Counted from the stretch's first letter, positions 51,950 through 62,675 are shown. The stretch: DNA of 64,000 nt from Rattus norvegicus (GCF_036323735.1 NC_086031.1:32977225-33041224); one strand, 5' to 3'. The notes: generated from the letters alone by a model not told the origin. Numbers and translations are program-made.

Positions 51950-52640
51950 ACATGGATTAATATATGGATGGTTGATGTGTACGTGTATAAACAGATGGGT
52001 GGATGGATGGATGGATGGGTGTGTGGGTGGATGGATGGATGGATAGATGGGTGGGTGAATGGATGGATGGGTGGATGGATGGATGGATGGATGGATGGAT
52101 GGATGGATGGATGATGGATGGATAGATGGATGGATGGGTGGGTAGATGGATGGATGTGTGGGTAGATGGGTGGAGGGTGGATGGGTGGGTGGGTGGGTGG
52201 ATGGGTGGATGGATGGGTGGATGGATGGATGGATGTGTGGGTAGATGGGTGGAGGGTGGATGGATGGGTGGATGGATGGATGGATGGATGGATGGATGGA
52301 TGGGTAGATGGATGGGTGAATGGGTGGGTGGAAGGGTGGGTGGATGGATGTGTAGGGAGGTGAGTGAATGAGTAGATGGTTGTGAAAATGGACAGGTAGA
52401 CGAATGTGAGAATGGATGTGTGCATGGGTTTAGGGAGGATAGAAAGAGAGATGGCTGTTTGGGACTGGGTCTAAATATGTGGGTGAGTGGATAGTGAGTC
52501 CGATCAACAGCCAGAGTGAAGGGTGGATGGATGGGCAAGTGGTAGAGCAGGTGGAGAGGTACATAGACGATGCAAAATGAAAAAGAGAATGAACTAGTGT
52601 GTGGGTAGGAATGGAAGATGACAAAGCTGATGGATGAGGC
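51950..52640. repeat. GGAT/GGGT tetranucleotide array with 79-bp phrase
   Basis: Dense GGAT and GGGT units to about 52440, degenerate to 52640. The phrase GATGTGTGGGTAGATGGGTG starts at 52153 and 52232 (79 bp apart). The reverse strand gives His-Pro-Ser/Thr-Ile runs, explaining a 428-codon frame (51957-53243) that is not a gene. Confidence 0.96.
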
Positions 52641-52645
52641 ACTCA

Positions 52646-52704
52646 TAATAATAATATAATATAATATAATATAATATAATATAATATAATATAATATAAT
52701 ATAA
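52646..52704. repeat. TAATA pentanucleotide microsatellite
   Basis: About 11 units of five bases after a short AAT run. Confidence 0.98.
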
Positions 52705-53333
52705 ATCGGTTCCAGGGTATCTGTCAGACAGAAGTTAAAACACTCGTGAGAAGTGCCCAAAAGCCAGTACATACCCCACCACTGCCCTCTGGTCCTCTGC
52801 AGCTCCCTGACATCCCTTAATTCCCAGCTCATCTCTCCAGAACAAGCACTGTGCTTGGCTGCCCGACTGCTGAGAGGAAGCTGTGCTCTGAGACTGTAGG
52901 AATCACACATCGGATGTACCCCCGTGGTCTCTGGGGAAGGCGGTGTGAGAAAGGGGCATGAAGACAGCAGCACACGGGTGTAGAAGGACATGAGAGTCCC
53001 CTGACAGCTCCAGGGAAGGTAAACTCCCAGACTAGCTGCATTCTCCCTCCCAAGAAGCAGGAATGAACGTGGGGCCACAGTCCTGGTAAGGAACGGGAAA
53101 CAGAAAGCAGACAGTCTCTGTATGAGCAAAGATATGGCAGTTCCTCCCTCTGCTCCCAGCCACCCTGATGCCAGGAGCCTCAGCAGCCAGCACACAATCA
53201 CTGTGGGCCTCTGGTGGCCGCTCAGCCAGGGTCTGCCAGGCACAGCTCTAACAACTGCCCCCTACCTTCCTAGTGGGAAAACTCTCTTGCCTTGCTTTGG
53301 TGGCTTTGAGCTGTCCCCAAAAGAACATCATCT
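52705..53333. other. Single-copy stretch
   Basis: About 630 bp, GC-moderate, no repeat or domain recognised. Confidence 0.45.
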
Positions 53334-53334
53334 A

Positions 53335-53395
53335 GGGATGGGGATGTATTTCAGTCAGTAGAGTGCTGGCTTAGCCCATAAGCATAAGCCCATAT

Positions 53396-53432
<37 letters not shown>
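53335..53432 (+). repeat. ID-like head fragment plus GA array
   Basis: GGGATGGGGATGTATTTCAG and GTAGAGTGCTGGCTTAGCC resemble an ID/B4 head; (GA)17 follows at 53398-53432. Confidence 0.7.
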
Positions 53433-53435
<3 letters not shown>

Positions 53436-53481
53436 TACTTTGGATTCAGGTGTTGTTAGATCCAAGTCTGGTAGTTCAAAT

Positions 53482-53780
53482 GTCTTAGTTCTATTGCTAT
53501 GAAGAGACACAATAACAACAACTCTTATAAAGGAAAACATTTAACTGGGGCCGCCTTACAGGTTCAGAGGTTTCGTCCATTATTGTCATGGCAGAAAGCA
53601 CAGTGGCACACAGGTAGACCTGGTTCAGGAGAAGTAGCTGAGACTTCTACATCCAGACTGGCAGGCAGCATGAAGAGAGAGTCACTAGGCTGGCTTAAAC
53701 ATTTGAAACCTCAAAGGCCCCCAGTGACACACTCCCTCCAACGAGGCCTATGGGGGCCATTCTTACTCAAACCATCACCT
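53482..53780 (-). repeat. URR1-like rodent repeat
   Basis: GTCTTAGTTCTATTGCTATG, TTTAACTGGGGCCGCCTTAC, GAAACCTCAAAGGCCCCCAG, CTCAAACCATCACC. About 40 bp shorter than usual near its right end. Confidence 0.83.
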
Positions 53781-54167
53781 CACGGACCACCCTCATCTTC
53801 ATCCCTGGTCCTCGTAGTCCCTAATGGAAGGTAGAAAGAACCCACTTTCTTACTGTGAAGAATAAAACTCTGGATCTGATTTCAGCGGGTGGTGAGAGGG
53901 GTGGGTTGTACGCAACGTGCTGGTTGGGTCACATGCTCACCTTTGACTAAGGGAGATGAGAAACTGCAATTTCAGATTCATCTAAGACGCAGCTTCAACT
54001 GAATGCCAGGGATACATCATCACTAAGGGTGGTCTGTGGAAACAGTGCGTGTCTGTCACAAACCTCTAGATCTCCCACTGAGGTGGTCGGGACGAACTTG
54101 AACTCTGAACTCTGATCTTCCCTCTCTAGCCCCCACCTTGGAGAACCTTGAACGCTGGAGTGAATGG
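53781..54167. other. Single-copy stretch
   Basis: About 390 bp, no feature recognised. Confidence 0.45.
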
Positions 54168-54385
54168 GCAGGGGGATGGCTCCGTTGGTAAAGCACTCGC
54201 TGTGCAAGCTTGAAGACCTGAGTTCAACCCCAGCATCCACATAAACACAAGGCACAGTAATGCACCCTGGGACCCCAACACTGGGGAGATAGAGTCATGA
54301 ATCAGAGAAGCAGGACCACCAGCCTAGCCAAGCTGAAATGGCAAATCTAACTCGACGGAGGACCTTGCCCCACAAGATAAGGAGA
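54168..54385 (+). repeat. B3 SINE
   Basis: GGGGATGGCTCCGTTGGTAA, GAGTTCAACCCCAGCATCC, CAACACTGGGGAGATAGAGT, AGGACCTTGCCCCACAAGAT. Confidence 0.85.
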
Positions 54386-54602
54386 AAACAGTGGGGGTCA
54401 GCAGCCTCTGATCTATTTGCACACACAGTATAGTCCCAGAGAACACTGCAGCAAAAGGGACTCCGTTGTCAAACAGTCTTGGTGACCTCCCTTATATATG
54501 GTCCTTGATGTCACGTTCTCACTTAAAGCTACTCCCAGCTCAGCCCTCCCCCAAATTCCTGACATTGTGAAATGTCAGGAAATAGTTTGTTTCAAACCAC
54601 TC
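54386..54602. other. Single-copy stretch
   Basis: No feature seen. It contains the short inverted word pair CCTGACATT ... AATGTCAGG at 54558-54580, a possible small hairpin. Confidence 0.4.
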
Positions 54603-54765
54603 TCTGTGTGTGTTGTGTGTGTGTTTTTATGTTTCGTGTGTGTATGTGTATTGTGTATTTTGTATGCTTGTGTGTTGGGTTTTTTGTGTGTGGTGTGGTG
54701 TGTGTGTATGTGTGTGTGGTGTGTGTATATTATGTATATGTAGCAGTACATGTGTGTGTGTGGAA
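54603..54765. repeat. TG-rich degenerate array
   Basis: TG units with TTTTATG and TGGTG interruptions. Confidence 0.93.
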
Positions 54766-54799
54766 GTCTTTGATTGATGTCACTCTACACATTATTTAT

Positions 54800-54950
54800 T
54801 TTGGTTTTTCAGACTCACTGTGTAGTCTTGGCTGGCCATGAACTCTCTGTGTAGAACAGGCTGGCCTCCGGCTCACAGAGATCCATCTTCATCTGCCTCC
54901 AGAGTGTTGGGATTAAAGGCATGTGCCACCATGCATGGCCCCACCTTAAT
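54800..54950 (-). repeat. B1 SINE
   Basis: CTCACTGTGTAGTCTTGGCT, GTAGAACAGGCTGGCCTCCG, GTTGGGATTAAAGGCATGTG. Complete, reverse. Confidence 0.93.
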
Positions 54951-54951
54951 T

Positions 54952-55165
54952 TTTAGACATGCTCTCTCACTGAAACTGGAGCTCACCAATTCATCAAGGC
55001 TCGTCCGGCCAGCAAGCCCCCGGGACCCCCCTGTCACCACTTCCCCAGTTCTGGATTGCAGGTGCGTACCGCCACCCGACTTTCTTACGTGGACACTGAG
55101 GACTCAACTTAAGATCCTCCTATTTGCACAGAAAACACTGACTGAGCTATTTCCCCAGTCCCTAA
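54952..55165 (-). repeat. B3 SINE
   Basis: GACATGCTCTCTCACTGAAA, TCAAGGCTCGTCCGGCCAGC, GGATTGCAGGTGCGTACCGC, CTGACTGAGCTATTTCCCCA. Complete and close to consensus in its first half, directly after the B1. Confidence 0.93.
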
Positions 55166-55640
55166 CCCATGATGTTTTGAGATAATTTGTTATGTAGCCA
55201 CAGACGACTGGAACCTTCTCCAACAGAAATCCATGCATATGGGCGCCAAAAGACACTGCAGAAGAATGTTTATGAACCATTGTCGAGAAAGCAAAAAACT
55301 AGAGACAACAAGGTTCTGTATCAATGAGAAACCGATGTGAATGACTGCCACAGAGCCTTCCTGCGGGATCCATATCAGCAGCAAGGGGGAGTGGGTGAGA
55401 GGCACCTGTGCTCGGCCAGAGCACTGGCTAAACAACTGGGACCCAAAAGCAAGTGGTGTGAAGGTAGGGACAGCCTGAACGCATTTATACCAAATCTTAA
55501 ATTATGCAAAACAACACGGTATTTTGTGAATACTTCTCTCTAGAGTGAAAATACACCGTGGGCAAAGGAGTGAAGCTCATTGTAGTGGGTGTTCCTGGGG
55601 AGGAAGATGTTTCCTATGTTCTAGTCCATTTAAGAAAAAC
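55166..55640. other. Single-copy stretch
   Basis: About 475 bp, no feature recognised. Confidence 0.45.
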
Positions 55641-55644
55641 CTGG

Positions 55645-55853
55645 AGGCTGGGGAGGAAAGTGCTTGCTGTGCAAGCAGGAGGACCTGAGTTTGAATCCCC
55701 AGAACCAATGTAAATAAGCCAGCCTTGGCAATGTGTGCCTGCGCTGAGGATGATGGAGACCTGAGGGTGACTAGGGACTGGCTGGCTAACAAGCCCAGCG
55801 GAGTTCTCAAGGTCCAGGCTCACTGAGGAGATCCTGTCTCAAACAGGGTAGTA
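55645..55853 (+). repeat. B3 SINE
   Basis: AGGCTGGGGAGGAAAGTGCT, GACCTGAGTTTGAATCCCCA, GGCTGGCTAACAAGCCCAGC, GGAGATCCTGTCTCAAACAG. Confidence 0.9.
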
Positions 55854-55856
55854 GAG

Positions 55857-56150
55857 AGCTAGAGAGAGAGCTCAGTCAGCACCATGCTTCCTGAACAAAC
55901 ATAAGGACCTGAATTCTAACTCCAGAGTCCATGTATACAAAGCCACGTGTGTTGGTTCATGACTGGGCTCTCAGTGCACAGGAGGGAGAGATAGGCGGGT
56001 GCCCTGGGTTTGCTGGCCAGCCATGTTAATCTACCCAGCCAGTCCTAGACTAGTGAAGAACGCTGCCTCAAGAAAAGGAAGCTGGAGTGGAAGGTGATGG
56101 AGGAAGGCATCTGACATTAGCTTCTGGACTCCACACGCATGCACACACAT
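55857..56150 (+). repeat. B3 SINE
   Basis: GAGAGAGAGCTCAGTCAGCA, GGACCTGAATTCTAACTCCA, GTGTTGGTTCATGACTGGGC, GAAGAACGCTGCCTCAAG, GCATCTGACATTAGCTTCTG. Tandem with the preceding B3. Confidence 0.83.
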
Positions 56151-56265
56151 ACACACACATGCACATCCCTATGCACCCATGAAACATGTGCATGTGAAAC
56201 ATAGAAGACATGGTGGGGAGACAAGTTGGTCTCTGACCTCCAAGAGTACAGTGTGACACATGCGC

Positions 56266-56313
<48 letters not shown>
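56151..56313. repeat. CA-rich tail and CA array
   Basis: Degenerate CACATG units, then pure CA from 56268 to 56313 (about 23 units). Confidence 0.93.
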
Positions 56314-56314
<1 letters not shown>

Positions 56315-56484
56315 ATGTGTACAAACCTTAATAGAATGCAATTTAAGAGCCTACCACAAACAAATAAAATGCAACAAAAGCAATTACCTTTTAAACAGTT
56401 GTCCCCAGACTTCCATATGCATACAACAGACTTAGACACACACACAGAAAGACAAACACACACATACACAATAATAATGAGAAT
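56314..56484. other. Single-copy, A-rich stretch
   Basis: No clear feature; a short CA patch lies at 56436-56466. Confidence 0.4.
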
Positions 56485-56580
56485 GAATGAGAGGAAGAGA
56501 GATGAGGAGAAGGAAGAGGAAGAGAGAGGGAGGGAGGGAGGAGGGAGGGAGGGAAGGAGGGAGGGAGGGAGGGGAGAGTA
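56485..56580. repeat. GGGA/GAGGAA purine array
   Basis: GAGGAAGAG units followed by about 14 GGGA/GGA units. Confidence 0.95.
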
Positions 56581-57269
56581 AGAGGAAAGAAACTTTGAAC
56601 TGAGAACCACCAGCCTAGTGTACTCCATTTCTTTGCCACTATGATTCCAGAACCTTCCGTGTGCTACGTGTACACCTTATTCATTCCTTTAAATCTTCTC
56701 CCACCTTTAGGGAGACCCTCATCCTCCATATACCACCATTGGCCATCCCTCTCAGTCACCTTTAATGTCTCTTTCTTGTCCCCACTTGAAGAAATTTTCT
56801 GGGCTCTTTACCCAGGAGTGGGATTCCTGGCCCAAGAGTCTATGCAAACGAAATCAAAATAAAGACTGTTTTCCAGACTGGTCGCACCTGTTCCCACTCC
56901 CACACTCAGCGGTGCACAAAGGCCTCGTCTCCCCACGCACCCGTCAACACCTGGTACCCACTACCCACCCTCCTGATTTGCTATTCTGATGGGCACAGAG
57001 TGGGAACTGGCTTCAGATTCACATTTCATTCATGATCATGAGCCGGGCCATCTCTGCACATGTGTCTTAGTCACTAGGGAGTCATCATCGGAGATTTATC
57101 TACTCAGAGCCATCACCATCTGTCCCCTTGGTCGGTTTGTTTCTTCTTGTTTATCGTTGTTTGTTTGTTTCTGTCTCACTTGCTTTTGTGTGTGAGGACA
57201 CAACTTCATGTGTGTGCATGCACATGTGTGTCTATGCATGTGAAAGTCAGGGTTCGGCTTACATGGTCA
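56581..57269. other. Single-copy stretch
   Basis: About 690 bp; short TTTG-rich patch at 57138-57170. No repeat or coding signature recognised. Confidence 0.45.
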
Positions 57270-57477
57270 TTATTAAGATTTTATTTATATTTTATTAAGG
57301 GTGTGTGTGTGTGTGAGTGTGTATGTGTGTGTGCGCGTGCATGCGTGTGTGTAGTGCCTGCAGAGGCCGGAAGGGGCTGTGAGATCCCCTGGAGTTGGGG
57401 TTCCAGGTGGTTGTAAGCTGTGACACAGGTGCTGGGAACCAGACTCAGGTCCTCGGCAGGAGCAGCATGTGCTCTTC

Positions 57478-57478
<1 letters not shown>
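57270..57478 (-). repeat. B2-type SINE
   Basis: AAGATTTTATTTATATTTTA tail, TGCAGAGGCCGGAAGGGGCT, CCCCTGGAGTTGGGGTTCCA, CTGGGAACCAGACTCAGGTC. The head is replaced by the TG array that follows. Confidence 0.85.
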
Positions 57479-57479
<1 letters not shown>

Positions 57480-57540
<61 letters not shown>

Positions 57541-58165
57541 CTGTGTGTGTGTCTGTGTATGTGTCTGTGTGTGTGTATGTGTGTGTATGTCTGTATGTGT
57601 GTCTGTGTGTGTGTATGTGTGTCTGTGTGTGTGTGTCTGTGTGTGTATGTGTGTGTATGTCTGTGTGTGTCTGTGTGTGTGTCTGTGTCTATGTGTGTGT
57701 GTGTCTGTGTGTGTCTGTGTGTGTCTGTGTCTATGTGTGTGTGTGTCTGTGTGTGTGTCTGTGTCTATGTGTGTGTGTGTCTGTGTGTGTGTCTGTGTGT
57801 GTATGTGTGTGTATGTCTGTGTGTGTCTGTGTGTGTGTCTGTGTCTATGTGTGTGTGTCTGTGTGTGTGTCTGTGTGTGTATGTGTGTGTATGTGTGTGT
57901 ATGTCTGTGTGTGTGTCTGTGTGTGTCTCTGTGTCTATGTGTGTGTCTGTGTGTGTTTCTGTGTGTGTATGTGTGTGTGTCTGTGTGTGTGTCTGTGTGT
58001 ATGTATGTGTGTGTGTCTGTGTGTGTGTGTCTGTGTCTGTGTGTGTGTCTGTGTGTGTGTCTGTCTGTGTGTCTGTGTCTGTGTCTATGTGTGTGTGTGT
58101 GTCTGTCTTCGTGTGTCTATGTGTGTATGTCTATGTGTGTATGTGTGTGTTGTGTGTACACACAC
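57480..58165. repeat. TG/TCTG/TATG array, 690 bp
   Basis: Starts with (TG)26, then TCTG, TATG and CTATG phrases. A phrase of about 67 bp starting TCTGTGTGTGTATGTG recurs identically at 57636 and 57792 (156 bp apart). All + frames stay open as Val/Cys runs and are not genes. Confidence 0.98.
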
Positions 58166-58227
58166 ATGCTTTTATGTGCACATGAGGCCAGAGGTCAGAA
58201 TCTCTATTTTCTTCCATTTCTTTTTAA

Positions 58228-58435
58228 AGAATTTTTTTAAAACGAGTGATTGCCTGAATGAATATCTATGCACCACTTGTGTGCCTGGTGCCCTCAGAGG
58301 CCAGAAAAGGTCATCAGATCCCCTGGAACTGAAGTTGTAGTGAACCACCTTGAGGGTGACAAGAACCAAATCTGGGTCCTCTGCAAAAGCAGTAAGCACT
58401 CCTAACTGCCTAGTTGTCTCAGGCCCCTCTGCCTT
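58228..58435 (-). repeat. B2 SINE
   Basis: TGGTGCCCTCAGAGGCCAGA, AAAGGTCATCAGATCCCCTG, CAAATCTGGGTCCTCTGCAA, CTAACTGCCTAGTTGTCTCA. Confidence 0.88.
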
Positions 58436-58437
58436 AC

Positions 58438-58810
58438 TTTCCTTTTGGACAGAGTCTCTCACTGAACCTGTTGCTATTTGGTAGACCGATGGCTGATCAG
58501 GCCATGCTTCCCCTGCCTCCTCCCTTGCTCCAGCATGGGGAGGGGGTGGAGAACCCCTGTCCTCAGTGTTTGCATGGCACACACTTTAGCCACTGAGCCA
58601 TCTACCTAGTGTCAGGGCTTGTATGTTTCATTGTGGGTTCTCAGGATTGAACTCAAGTCTTCACACTTGCAAGGAATGTGCTTTACTAATCCAGTGACAC
58701 CTCCAGTCCTGATATGCTATTTTAAACTAGGGTTTCACTCCATGGCCCAAACCATCCTGGACCTCACTCATGATGCAGCCCAGACGGAACCTGAACTACT
58801 TGTAGCCATC
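58438..58810 (-). repeat. Cluster of reverse SINE pieces (B3, B2-type head, B1)
   Basis: 58438-58612 is a B3 (GACAGAGTCTCTCACTGAAC, TAGCCACTGAGCCATCTACC). 58613-58710 is a second tRNA-SINE head (GGTTCTCAGGATTGAACTCA). 58715-58810 resembles B1 (GGGTTTCACTCCATGGCCCA). Confidence 0.7.
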
Positions 58811-58890
58811 AAAAATACACACATATATACATGCATACATACATACATGCATATACACACATACATACATATATAAACACACACACACAA
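58811..58890. repeat. CATA/CA microsatellite
   Basis: ACATATACATGCATACATAC-type units ending in a short CA run. Confidence 0.95.
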
Positions 58891-59505
58891 GATTAAGATG
58901 AAAAGTGTAGTTCTCCTTTACAAACATCTTCATGGGTGGCTGTCCAGGAAAGGACCACAAGTCTGCACACATAGTCATCCAAATTTCCAAGGTCTGGGTA
59001 TTTCCTTGCTCCTCTATTCTCTTGGGCATGATCCTCATCATCCAGAGTGAGGGCAGCTGAATATTCCCAAAGGAGAGGGGTGTTCTTTATGTTGCCCACA
59101 TGTCTTTCTTTTCATGTTCTATTGGCTGGATTTGGTCCTAGACCACATTTCATAGCTCTTTGTTTTGGAAAAATAAGTTAAGAATCCTGATAGCAAGCTG
59201 GGTAGCCACGTGCTTGGCTAAACCTTGAGATGCTTAGGACATGGTGAGGCCAAAGAATGAAACAGGCCAATTTCATTTTTCTCTCCCTTGCTGTCTGAGG
59301 CCCTCTAGCTATTGTTCTGGGACAACTGTAGTGCAGGGTTGCTGGACTCATCAAAAAGTCTAGCTGAATCCATGTTAAAATGGTTTCTAATGTAGAGAAG
59401 CAGTCCCATGCTAGCTCATCCTATCTACGGGTCCGGAGTCTTGGTCTTTGTTCTGTTGGTTTTCAATTCCTAAAGATAAAGCTTCTTTTAGCAAAGAAGT
59501 TCATT
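58891..59505. other. Single-copy stretch
   Basis: About 615 bp, no repeat recognised. Confidence 0.45.
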
Positions 59506-59531
59506 CATCTGTCTGTCTGTCTGTCTGTCTC
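59506..59531. repeat. CTGT microsatellite
   Basis: About 6 CTGT units. Confidence 0.95.
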
Positions 59532-59717
59532 CTCCAGGATGATCTTGTTCAGGTAAGTTTTTGTCAGGTAAACCGTAGGTAATTTATAGGCTCTATGCTA
59601 TGGCAAGCTTTCTTTATTCCAGCATTGCATGGTACCGGGCAGAGAGCTCCCTGCTCCAGGCTGTTCTTTCTCAACCCATGAGCTAAGAAATGTCTTTAGA
59701 GTTTTAATAAAGAGTTA
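59532..59717. other. Single-copy stretch
   Basis: No feature seen. Confidence 0.4.
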
Positions 59718-59913
59718 TTGCCAAGAAAGGAAGGAAATGAAGAGGAGGGTAGGGTAGGGGAGGAAGAGGGAGGGGAGAGGAGGGGAGGATGAAGGGGGAG
59801 AGGAAGAGGGAGGGAGAGGGAAGGGAGAAAGAGGGAGGGGAGAGGAGTCGAAGAAAGGGGAGGGAGAGGGGGGAGGAGGAGGGGGAAGGGAGGGGAGGGG
59901 AGGGAGAAGATGG
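59718..59913. repeat. Purine-rich GGGA/GAGGG region
   Basis: About 190 bp of irregular GGGAGAGG and GGAAGAGGG units, with few pyrimidines and many G3-G5 runs. Confidence 0.92.
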
Positions 59914-60245
59914 TGAGAATACGTAAGTTCAAGAATCTTCATGTAGCCCTTCAAACCAAAACGAGTTACTGCCTAACCACTGCCAGCTTGGGTATAGAGC
60001 AATGGTGTTAGTATGCCGACCAGCCTTGCAGCCTTCTTGAATTTTCTCAATGTTCTAATAACTTCCCTGTTGATCAGTTTGGGGTTCCCGTGTGGTTGAT
60101 CAAGTTGTCCTCAAATGCTACTCTAACTTCTTCCATTGCTGTGTTTCTCGTGCTCCTTCCCTGTTCTAAGCTCTGTCTGAACAATTATAATATGTTAAGA
60201 GAGAGAAAAGGGGCCATGGGGGGCAGTGAGGGATAGTCGGCAGGT
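59914..60245. other. Single-copy stretch
   Basis: About 330 bp, no feature recognised. Confidence 0.45.
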
Positions 60246-60264
60246 GTCTTAGTCATGGTTCCTT
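60246..60264 (-). repeat. RMER-type repeat, left scrap
   Basis: TGTCTTAGTCATGGTTCC equals the usual start of this rodent family; the rest was replaced by the L1 insertion and resumes near 61870. Confidence 0.5.
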
Positions 60265-61867
60265 TTTATTGATTAATTATATCCCAAATGTTGTCCCCTC
60301 CCAGGGTTCCTCCCCCATCCCTCCTTCCCTTCGCCTCTGAGAGGGCAGCCCTCCTCTGTACCCCCTACCCTGGTGCATCAAGTCTGCAAGATTAGGCTCA
60401 CCTTCTCCCACTGAGACCAGACTTGGCCACCTTCTGCTATGTATTTGTCAGCAAGGGACGGGGTGCTCAGGCCACCCCCTGTATGCTCTTTGGTGACTCA
60501 ATCCCGGGGAGTTCCCAGGGGTCTTGGTTATTTGGCACGGTTGGTCTACCTGTGGGGTTACCGTCTCTTTGAGAGCCTTCGATTCTTCCCCTAACTCTTC
60601 CATAGGGGTTCTGGAGCTCTGTCCAATGTTCGTCTGTGGGTATCTGCATTTGTCTGAGTCAGCTGCTGGCAAGAGCATGTCCGAGGGCTGCCATGCTAAG
60701 CTCCTGTGTGCAAGCACAGTACATAGCATCAGTAATAGTATAAACGATTGGTCCCTGCCCATGGGATATCTCAAAATGGGCCAGTCACTGGTCGGCCATT
60801 CCCTCAGTCTCTGCTCCGTCTTTGACCCTGACATTTCTTTTAGACAGGACCAATATGGGGTCAAAAGTTTTGTAGGTGGGTTGGTGTCCCCATCTTTCCA
60901 CTGGGAATTCTGTCTGGCTACTGGAGGTGGTCTCTTCAGGTTCCGTATCCCAACTGTAGGGCATTTTGGCCAAGGTCACCTTTGCATTGGCTCCTGGGAG
61001 CCTTCCTCATTTCTGGCCTCTGGAACTTCCTAGAGAACCCCCATCCCCCACCCCCAGCAGCTGCAGATTTCCATTCATTCTCCTGGCCCTCTGGGCCTCT
61101 CTCCTTCTCTCCCCATGCCTGATCCTGCCCCAATTTCCCTTACCCACACAGGTCCCTCCCTCTCTCTGCCTCCAATGACTATTTGGGTTTCCCTTCTAAG
61201 TGGGATTTAAGCATCCTCACTTGGGCCTTCCTTGTTCTTTAACGTTTTTTGGTCTGTGGGATGTATCATGAGTATTCTGAACTTGTTGGCTAATATCTAC
61301 TTATCAGTGAGTACATTGTCCTTTTGGGTCTGAGTTACCTCACTCAGGATATCTTCTAGTTCTATCCATCTGCCAGCAAAACCCAGGATGTTCTTGTTCT
61401 TAATAGCTGAGTAGTGCTCCACTGTGTACATGAACCACATTTTCTGTATCCATTCTTTGGTTGAGGGAAGTCTGGGTTGCTCCCAGCTCTGGTTATTCCA
61501 AATAAATCTGCCATGAGCATAGTGGATCATGTGTCCTTGGGGTACGGTGGAGCATGTTTTGGGTATATGCCCAAGAACAGTATAGATTCTGGAGGTATCC
61601 TCATCCCTGACCTAAAGTTGTGCTACAAAACAATAGTAACAAAAAAACTGCAAGTTGCTGCCATAGAAACAGACAGGCAGATCAATGGAATCAGTCTGAA
61701 GACCTAGAAATAAACCCACAAACCTAGGGACACTTGATTTTTGACCAAGAAACAAAAACTAGACAATGGAACATGGAGAATATCTTCAACAAATGGTTGC
61801 TGGTGTAACTAGATGTCTGCATGTAGACCTCATGAAACTGAAAAGTTTCTGTAAGGCAAAGGACACT
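60265..61867 (-). mobile_element. L1 with 5' inversion (twin-primed)
   Basis: 60265-61583 is reverse L1: 3'UTR (TTTTATTGATTAATTATATC, GTGCATCAAGTCTGCAAGAT) and ORF2 C-terminus (frame 61297-61530 with WIQKMWFMYTVEHYSAIKNK). At 61583/61584 the orientation flips: 61584-61867 is + strand ORF2 from further upstream (GGILIPDLKLCYKT to LMKLKSFCKAKDT). This is the known outcome of twin priming. Roughly 0.5 kb of ORF2 between the two parts is absent. No clear TSD was found. Confidence 0.85.
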
Positions 61868-62046
61868 GACACAGGACAAACACTCAGGGCAGAAGCCATA
61901 GATGCAAGCTGCTCACCTGCTTGCTGTCCTGGCTTGTTCTGTTTACTTTCTCGTTTATCCCGGGACCACCTGCCGAGGGGTGGCACTTCCAAGAGTGAGC
62001 TGGGCCCTCCCACACCAATCATCAATCAAGGAAATACCCCATAGGC

Positions 62047-62048
<2 letters not shown>
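61868..62048 (-). repeat. RMER-type repeat, right part
   Basis: GCTGTCCTGGCTTGTTCTG, GAGGGGTGGCACTTCC, GAGCTGGGCCCTCCCACACC, CAATCAAGGAAATACCCCAT match 26800-26900 in order. With 60246-60264 it brackets the L1. Confidence 0.65.
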
Positions 62049-62093
<45 letters not shown>

Positions 62094-62120
62094 AAATAAA
62101 TAAATAAATAAATAAATAAG
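62049..62120. repeat. CA / AAAT microsatellite
   Basis: About 20 CA units then about 8 AAAT units. Confidence 0.98.
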
Positions 62121-62271
62121 ATTTAAAAATTAAAAAGAGAAAACACAGCAACATGATAATAAAAGTATAATTATGTTGTAAATCTTAATGTAAATTGCTC
62201 TAAGACATCTTCATTAATTATGATTCTTTTAAGAGTTTTTTATATTTATTCATTATAAAATGGAGGAAATT
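62121..62271. other. AT-rich stretch
   Basis: No feature recognised. Confidence 0.4.
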
Positions 62272-62392
62272 GATCTGGTGAAATGACTCAGCTGGTAAAG
62301 ATACAAGCCCAGCAAGCCTGATGACCTGAGTTTGATTCCCAGAGTCCACATAAAAGTGGAGAGATCCAACTCCACAAGGTTGTCCTTTGGCA
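62272..62392 (+). repeat. tRNA-derived SINE
   Basis: TGGTGAAATGACTCAGCTGG, GATGACCTGAGTTTGATTCC, CCACAAGGTTGTCCTTTGGC; its tail has become the following CA array. Confidence 0.78.
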
Positions 62393-62393
62393 T

Positions 62394-62431
<38 letters not shown>

Positions 62432-62571
62432 TTGCACACATACTCACACACTCATATACACTCACACACATACACACACTCACATGTACTTACACACATA
62501 CACACACATACACTCACACTCACACACACATATATGCACTCACATACACACTCACACACACACACACACAA
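62394..62571. repeat. CA/CATA/CACT array
   Basis: About 180 bp of CA with ACTCACA and ATACACTCA phrases. Confidence 0.97.
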
Positions 62572-62675
62572 CTGAACTTGTTGGCTAATATCTACTTATC
62601 AGTGAGTACATTGCCATTTTGGGTCTGAGTTACCTCACTCAGGATATCTTCTAGTTCCATCCATTTGCCAGCAAA
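62572..62675 (-). repeat. Isolated 104-bp L1 segment
   Basis: Matches 61277-61380 base for base with about 4 differences in 104 and no gaps. It starts abruptly at the CA array and lacks an L1 3'UTR or poly(A), so it is not an ordinary 5'-truncated insertion. Confidence 0.85.

Noticed and set aside
51957..53243. 428-codon minus-strand ORF
   Set aside because: About 120 codons are His-Pro-Ser/Thr-Ile runs from the GGAT array and another part is the TAATA array. The remainder has no recognisable domain.
57395..58340. Val/Cys ORFs up to 306 codons
   Set aside because: TG/TCTG array without stops.
60524..61033. 169-codon + strand ORF
   Set aside because: It is antisense to an L1 3'UTR.
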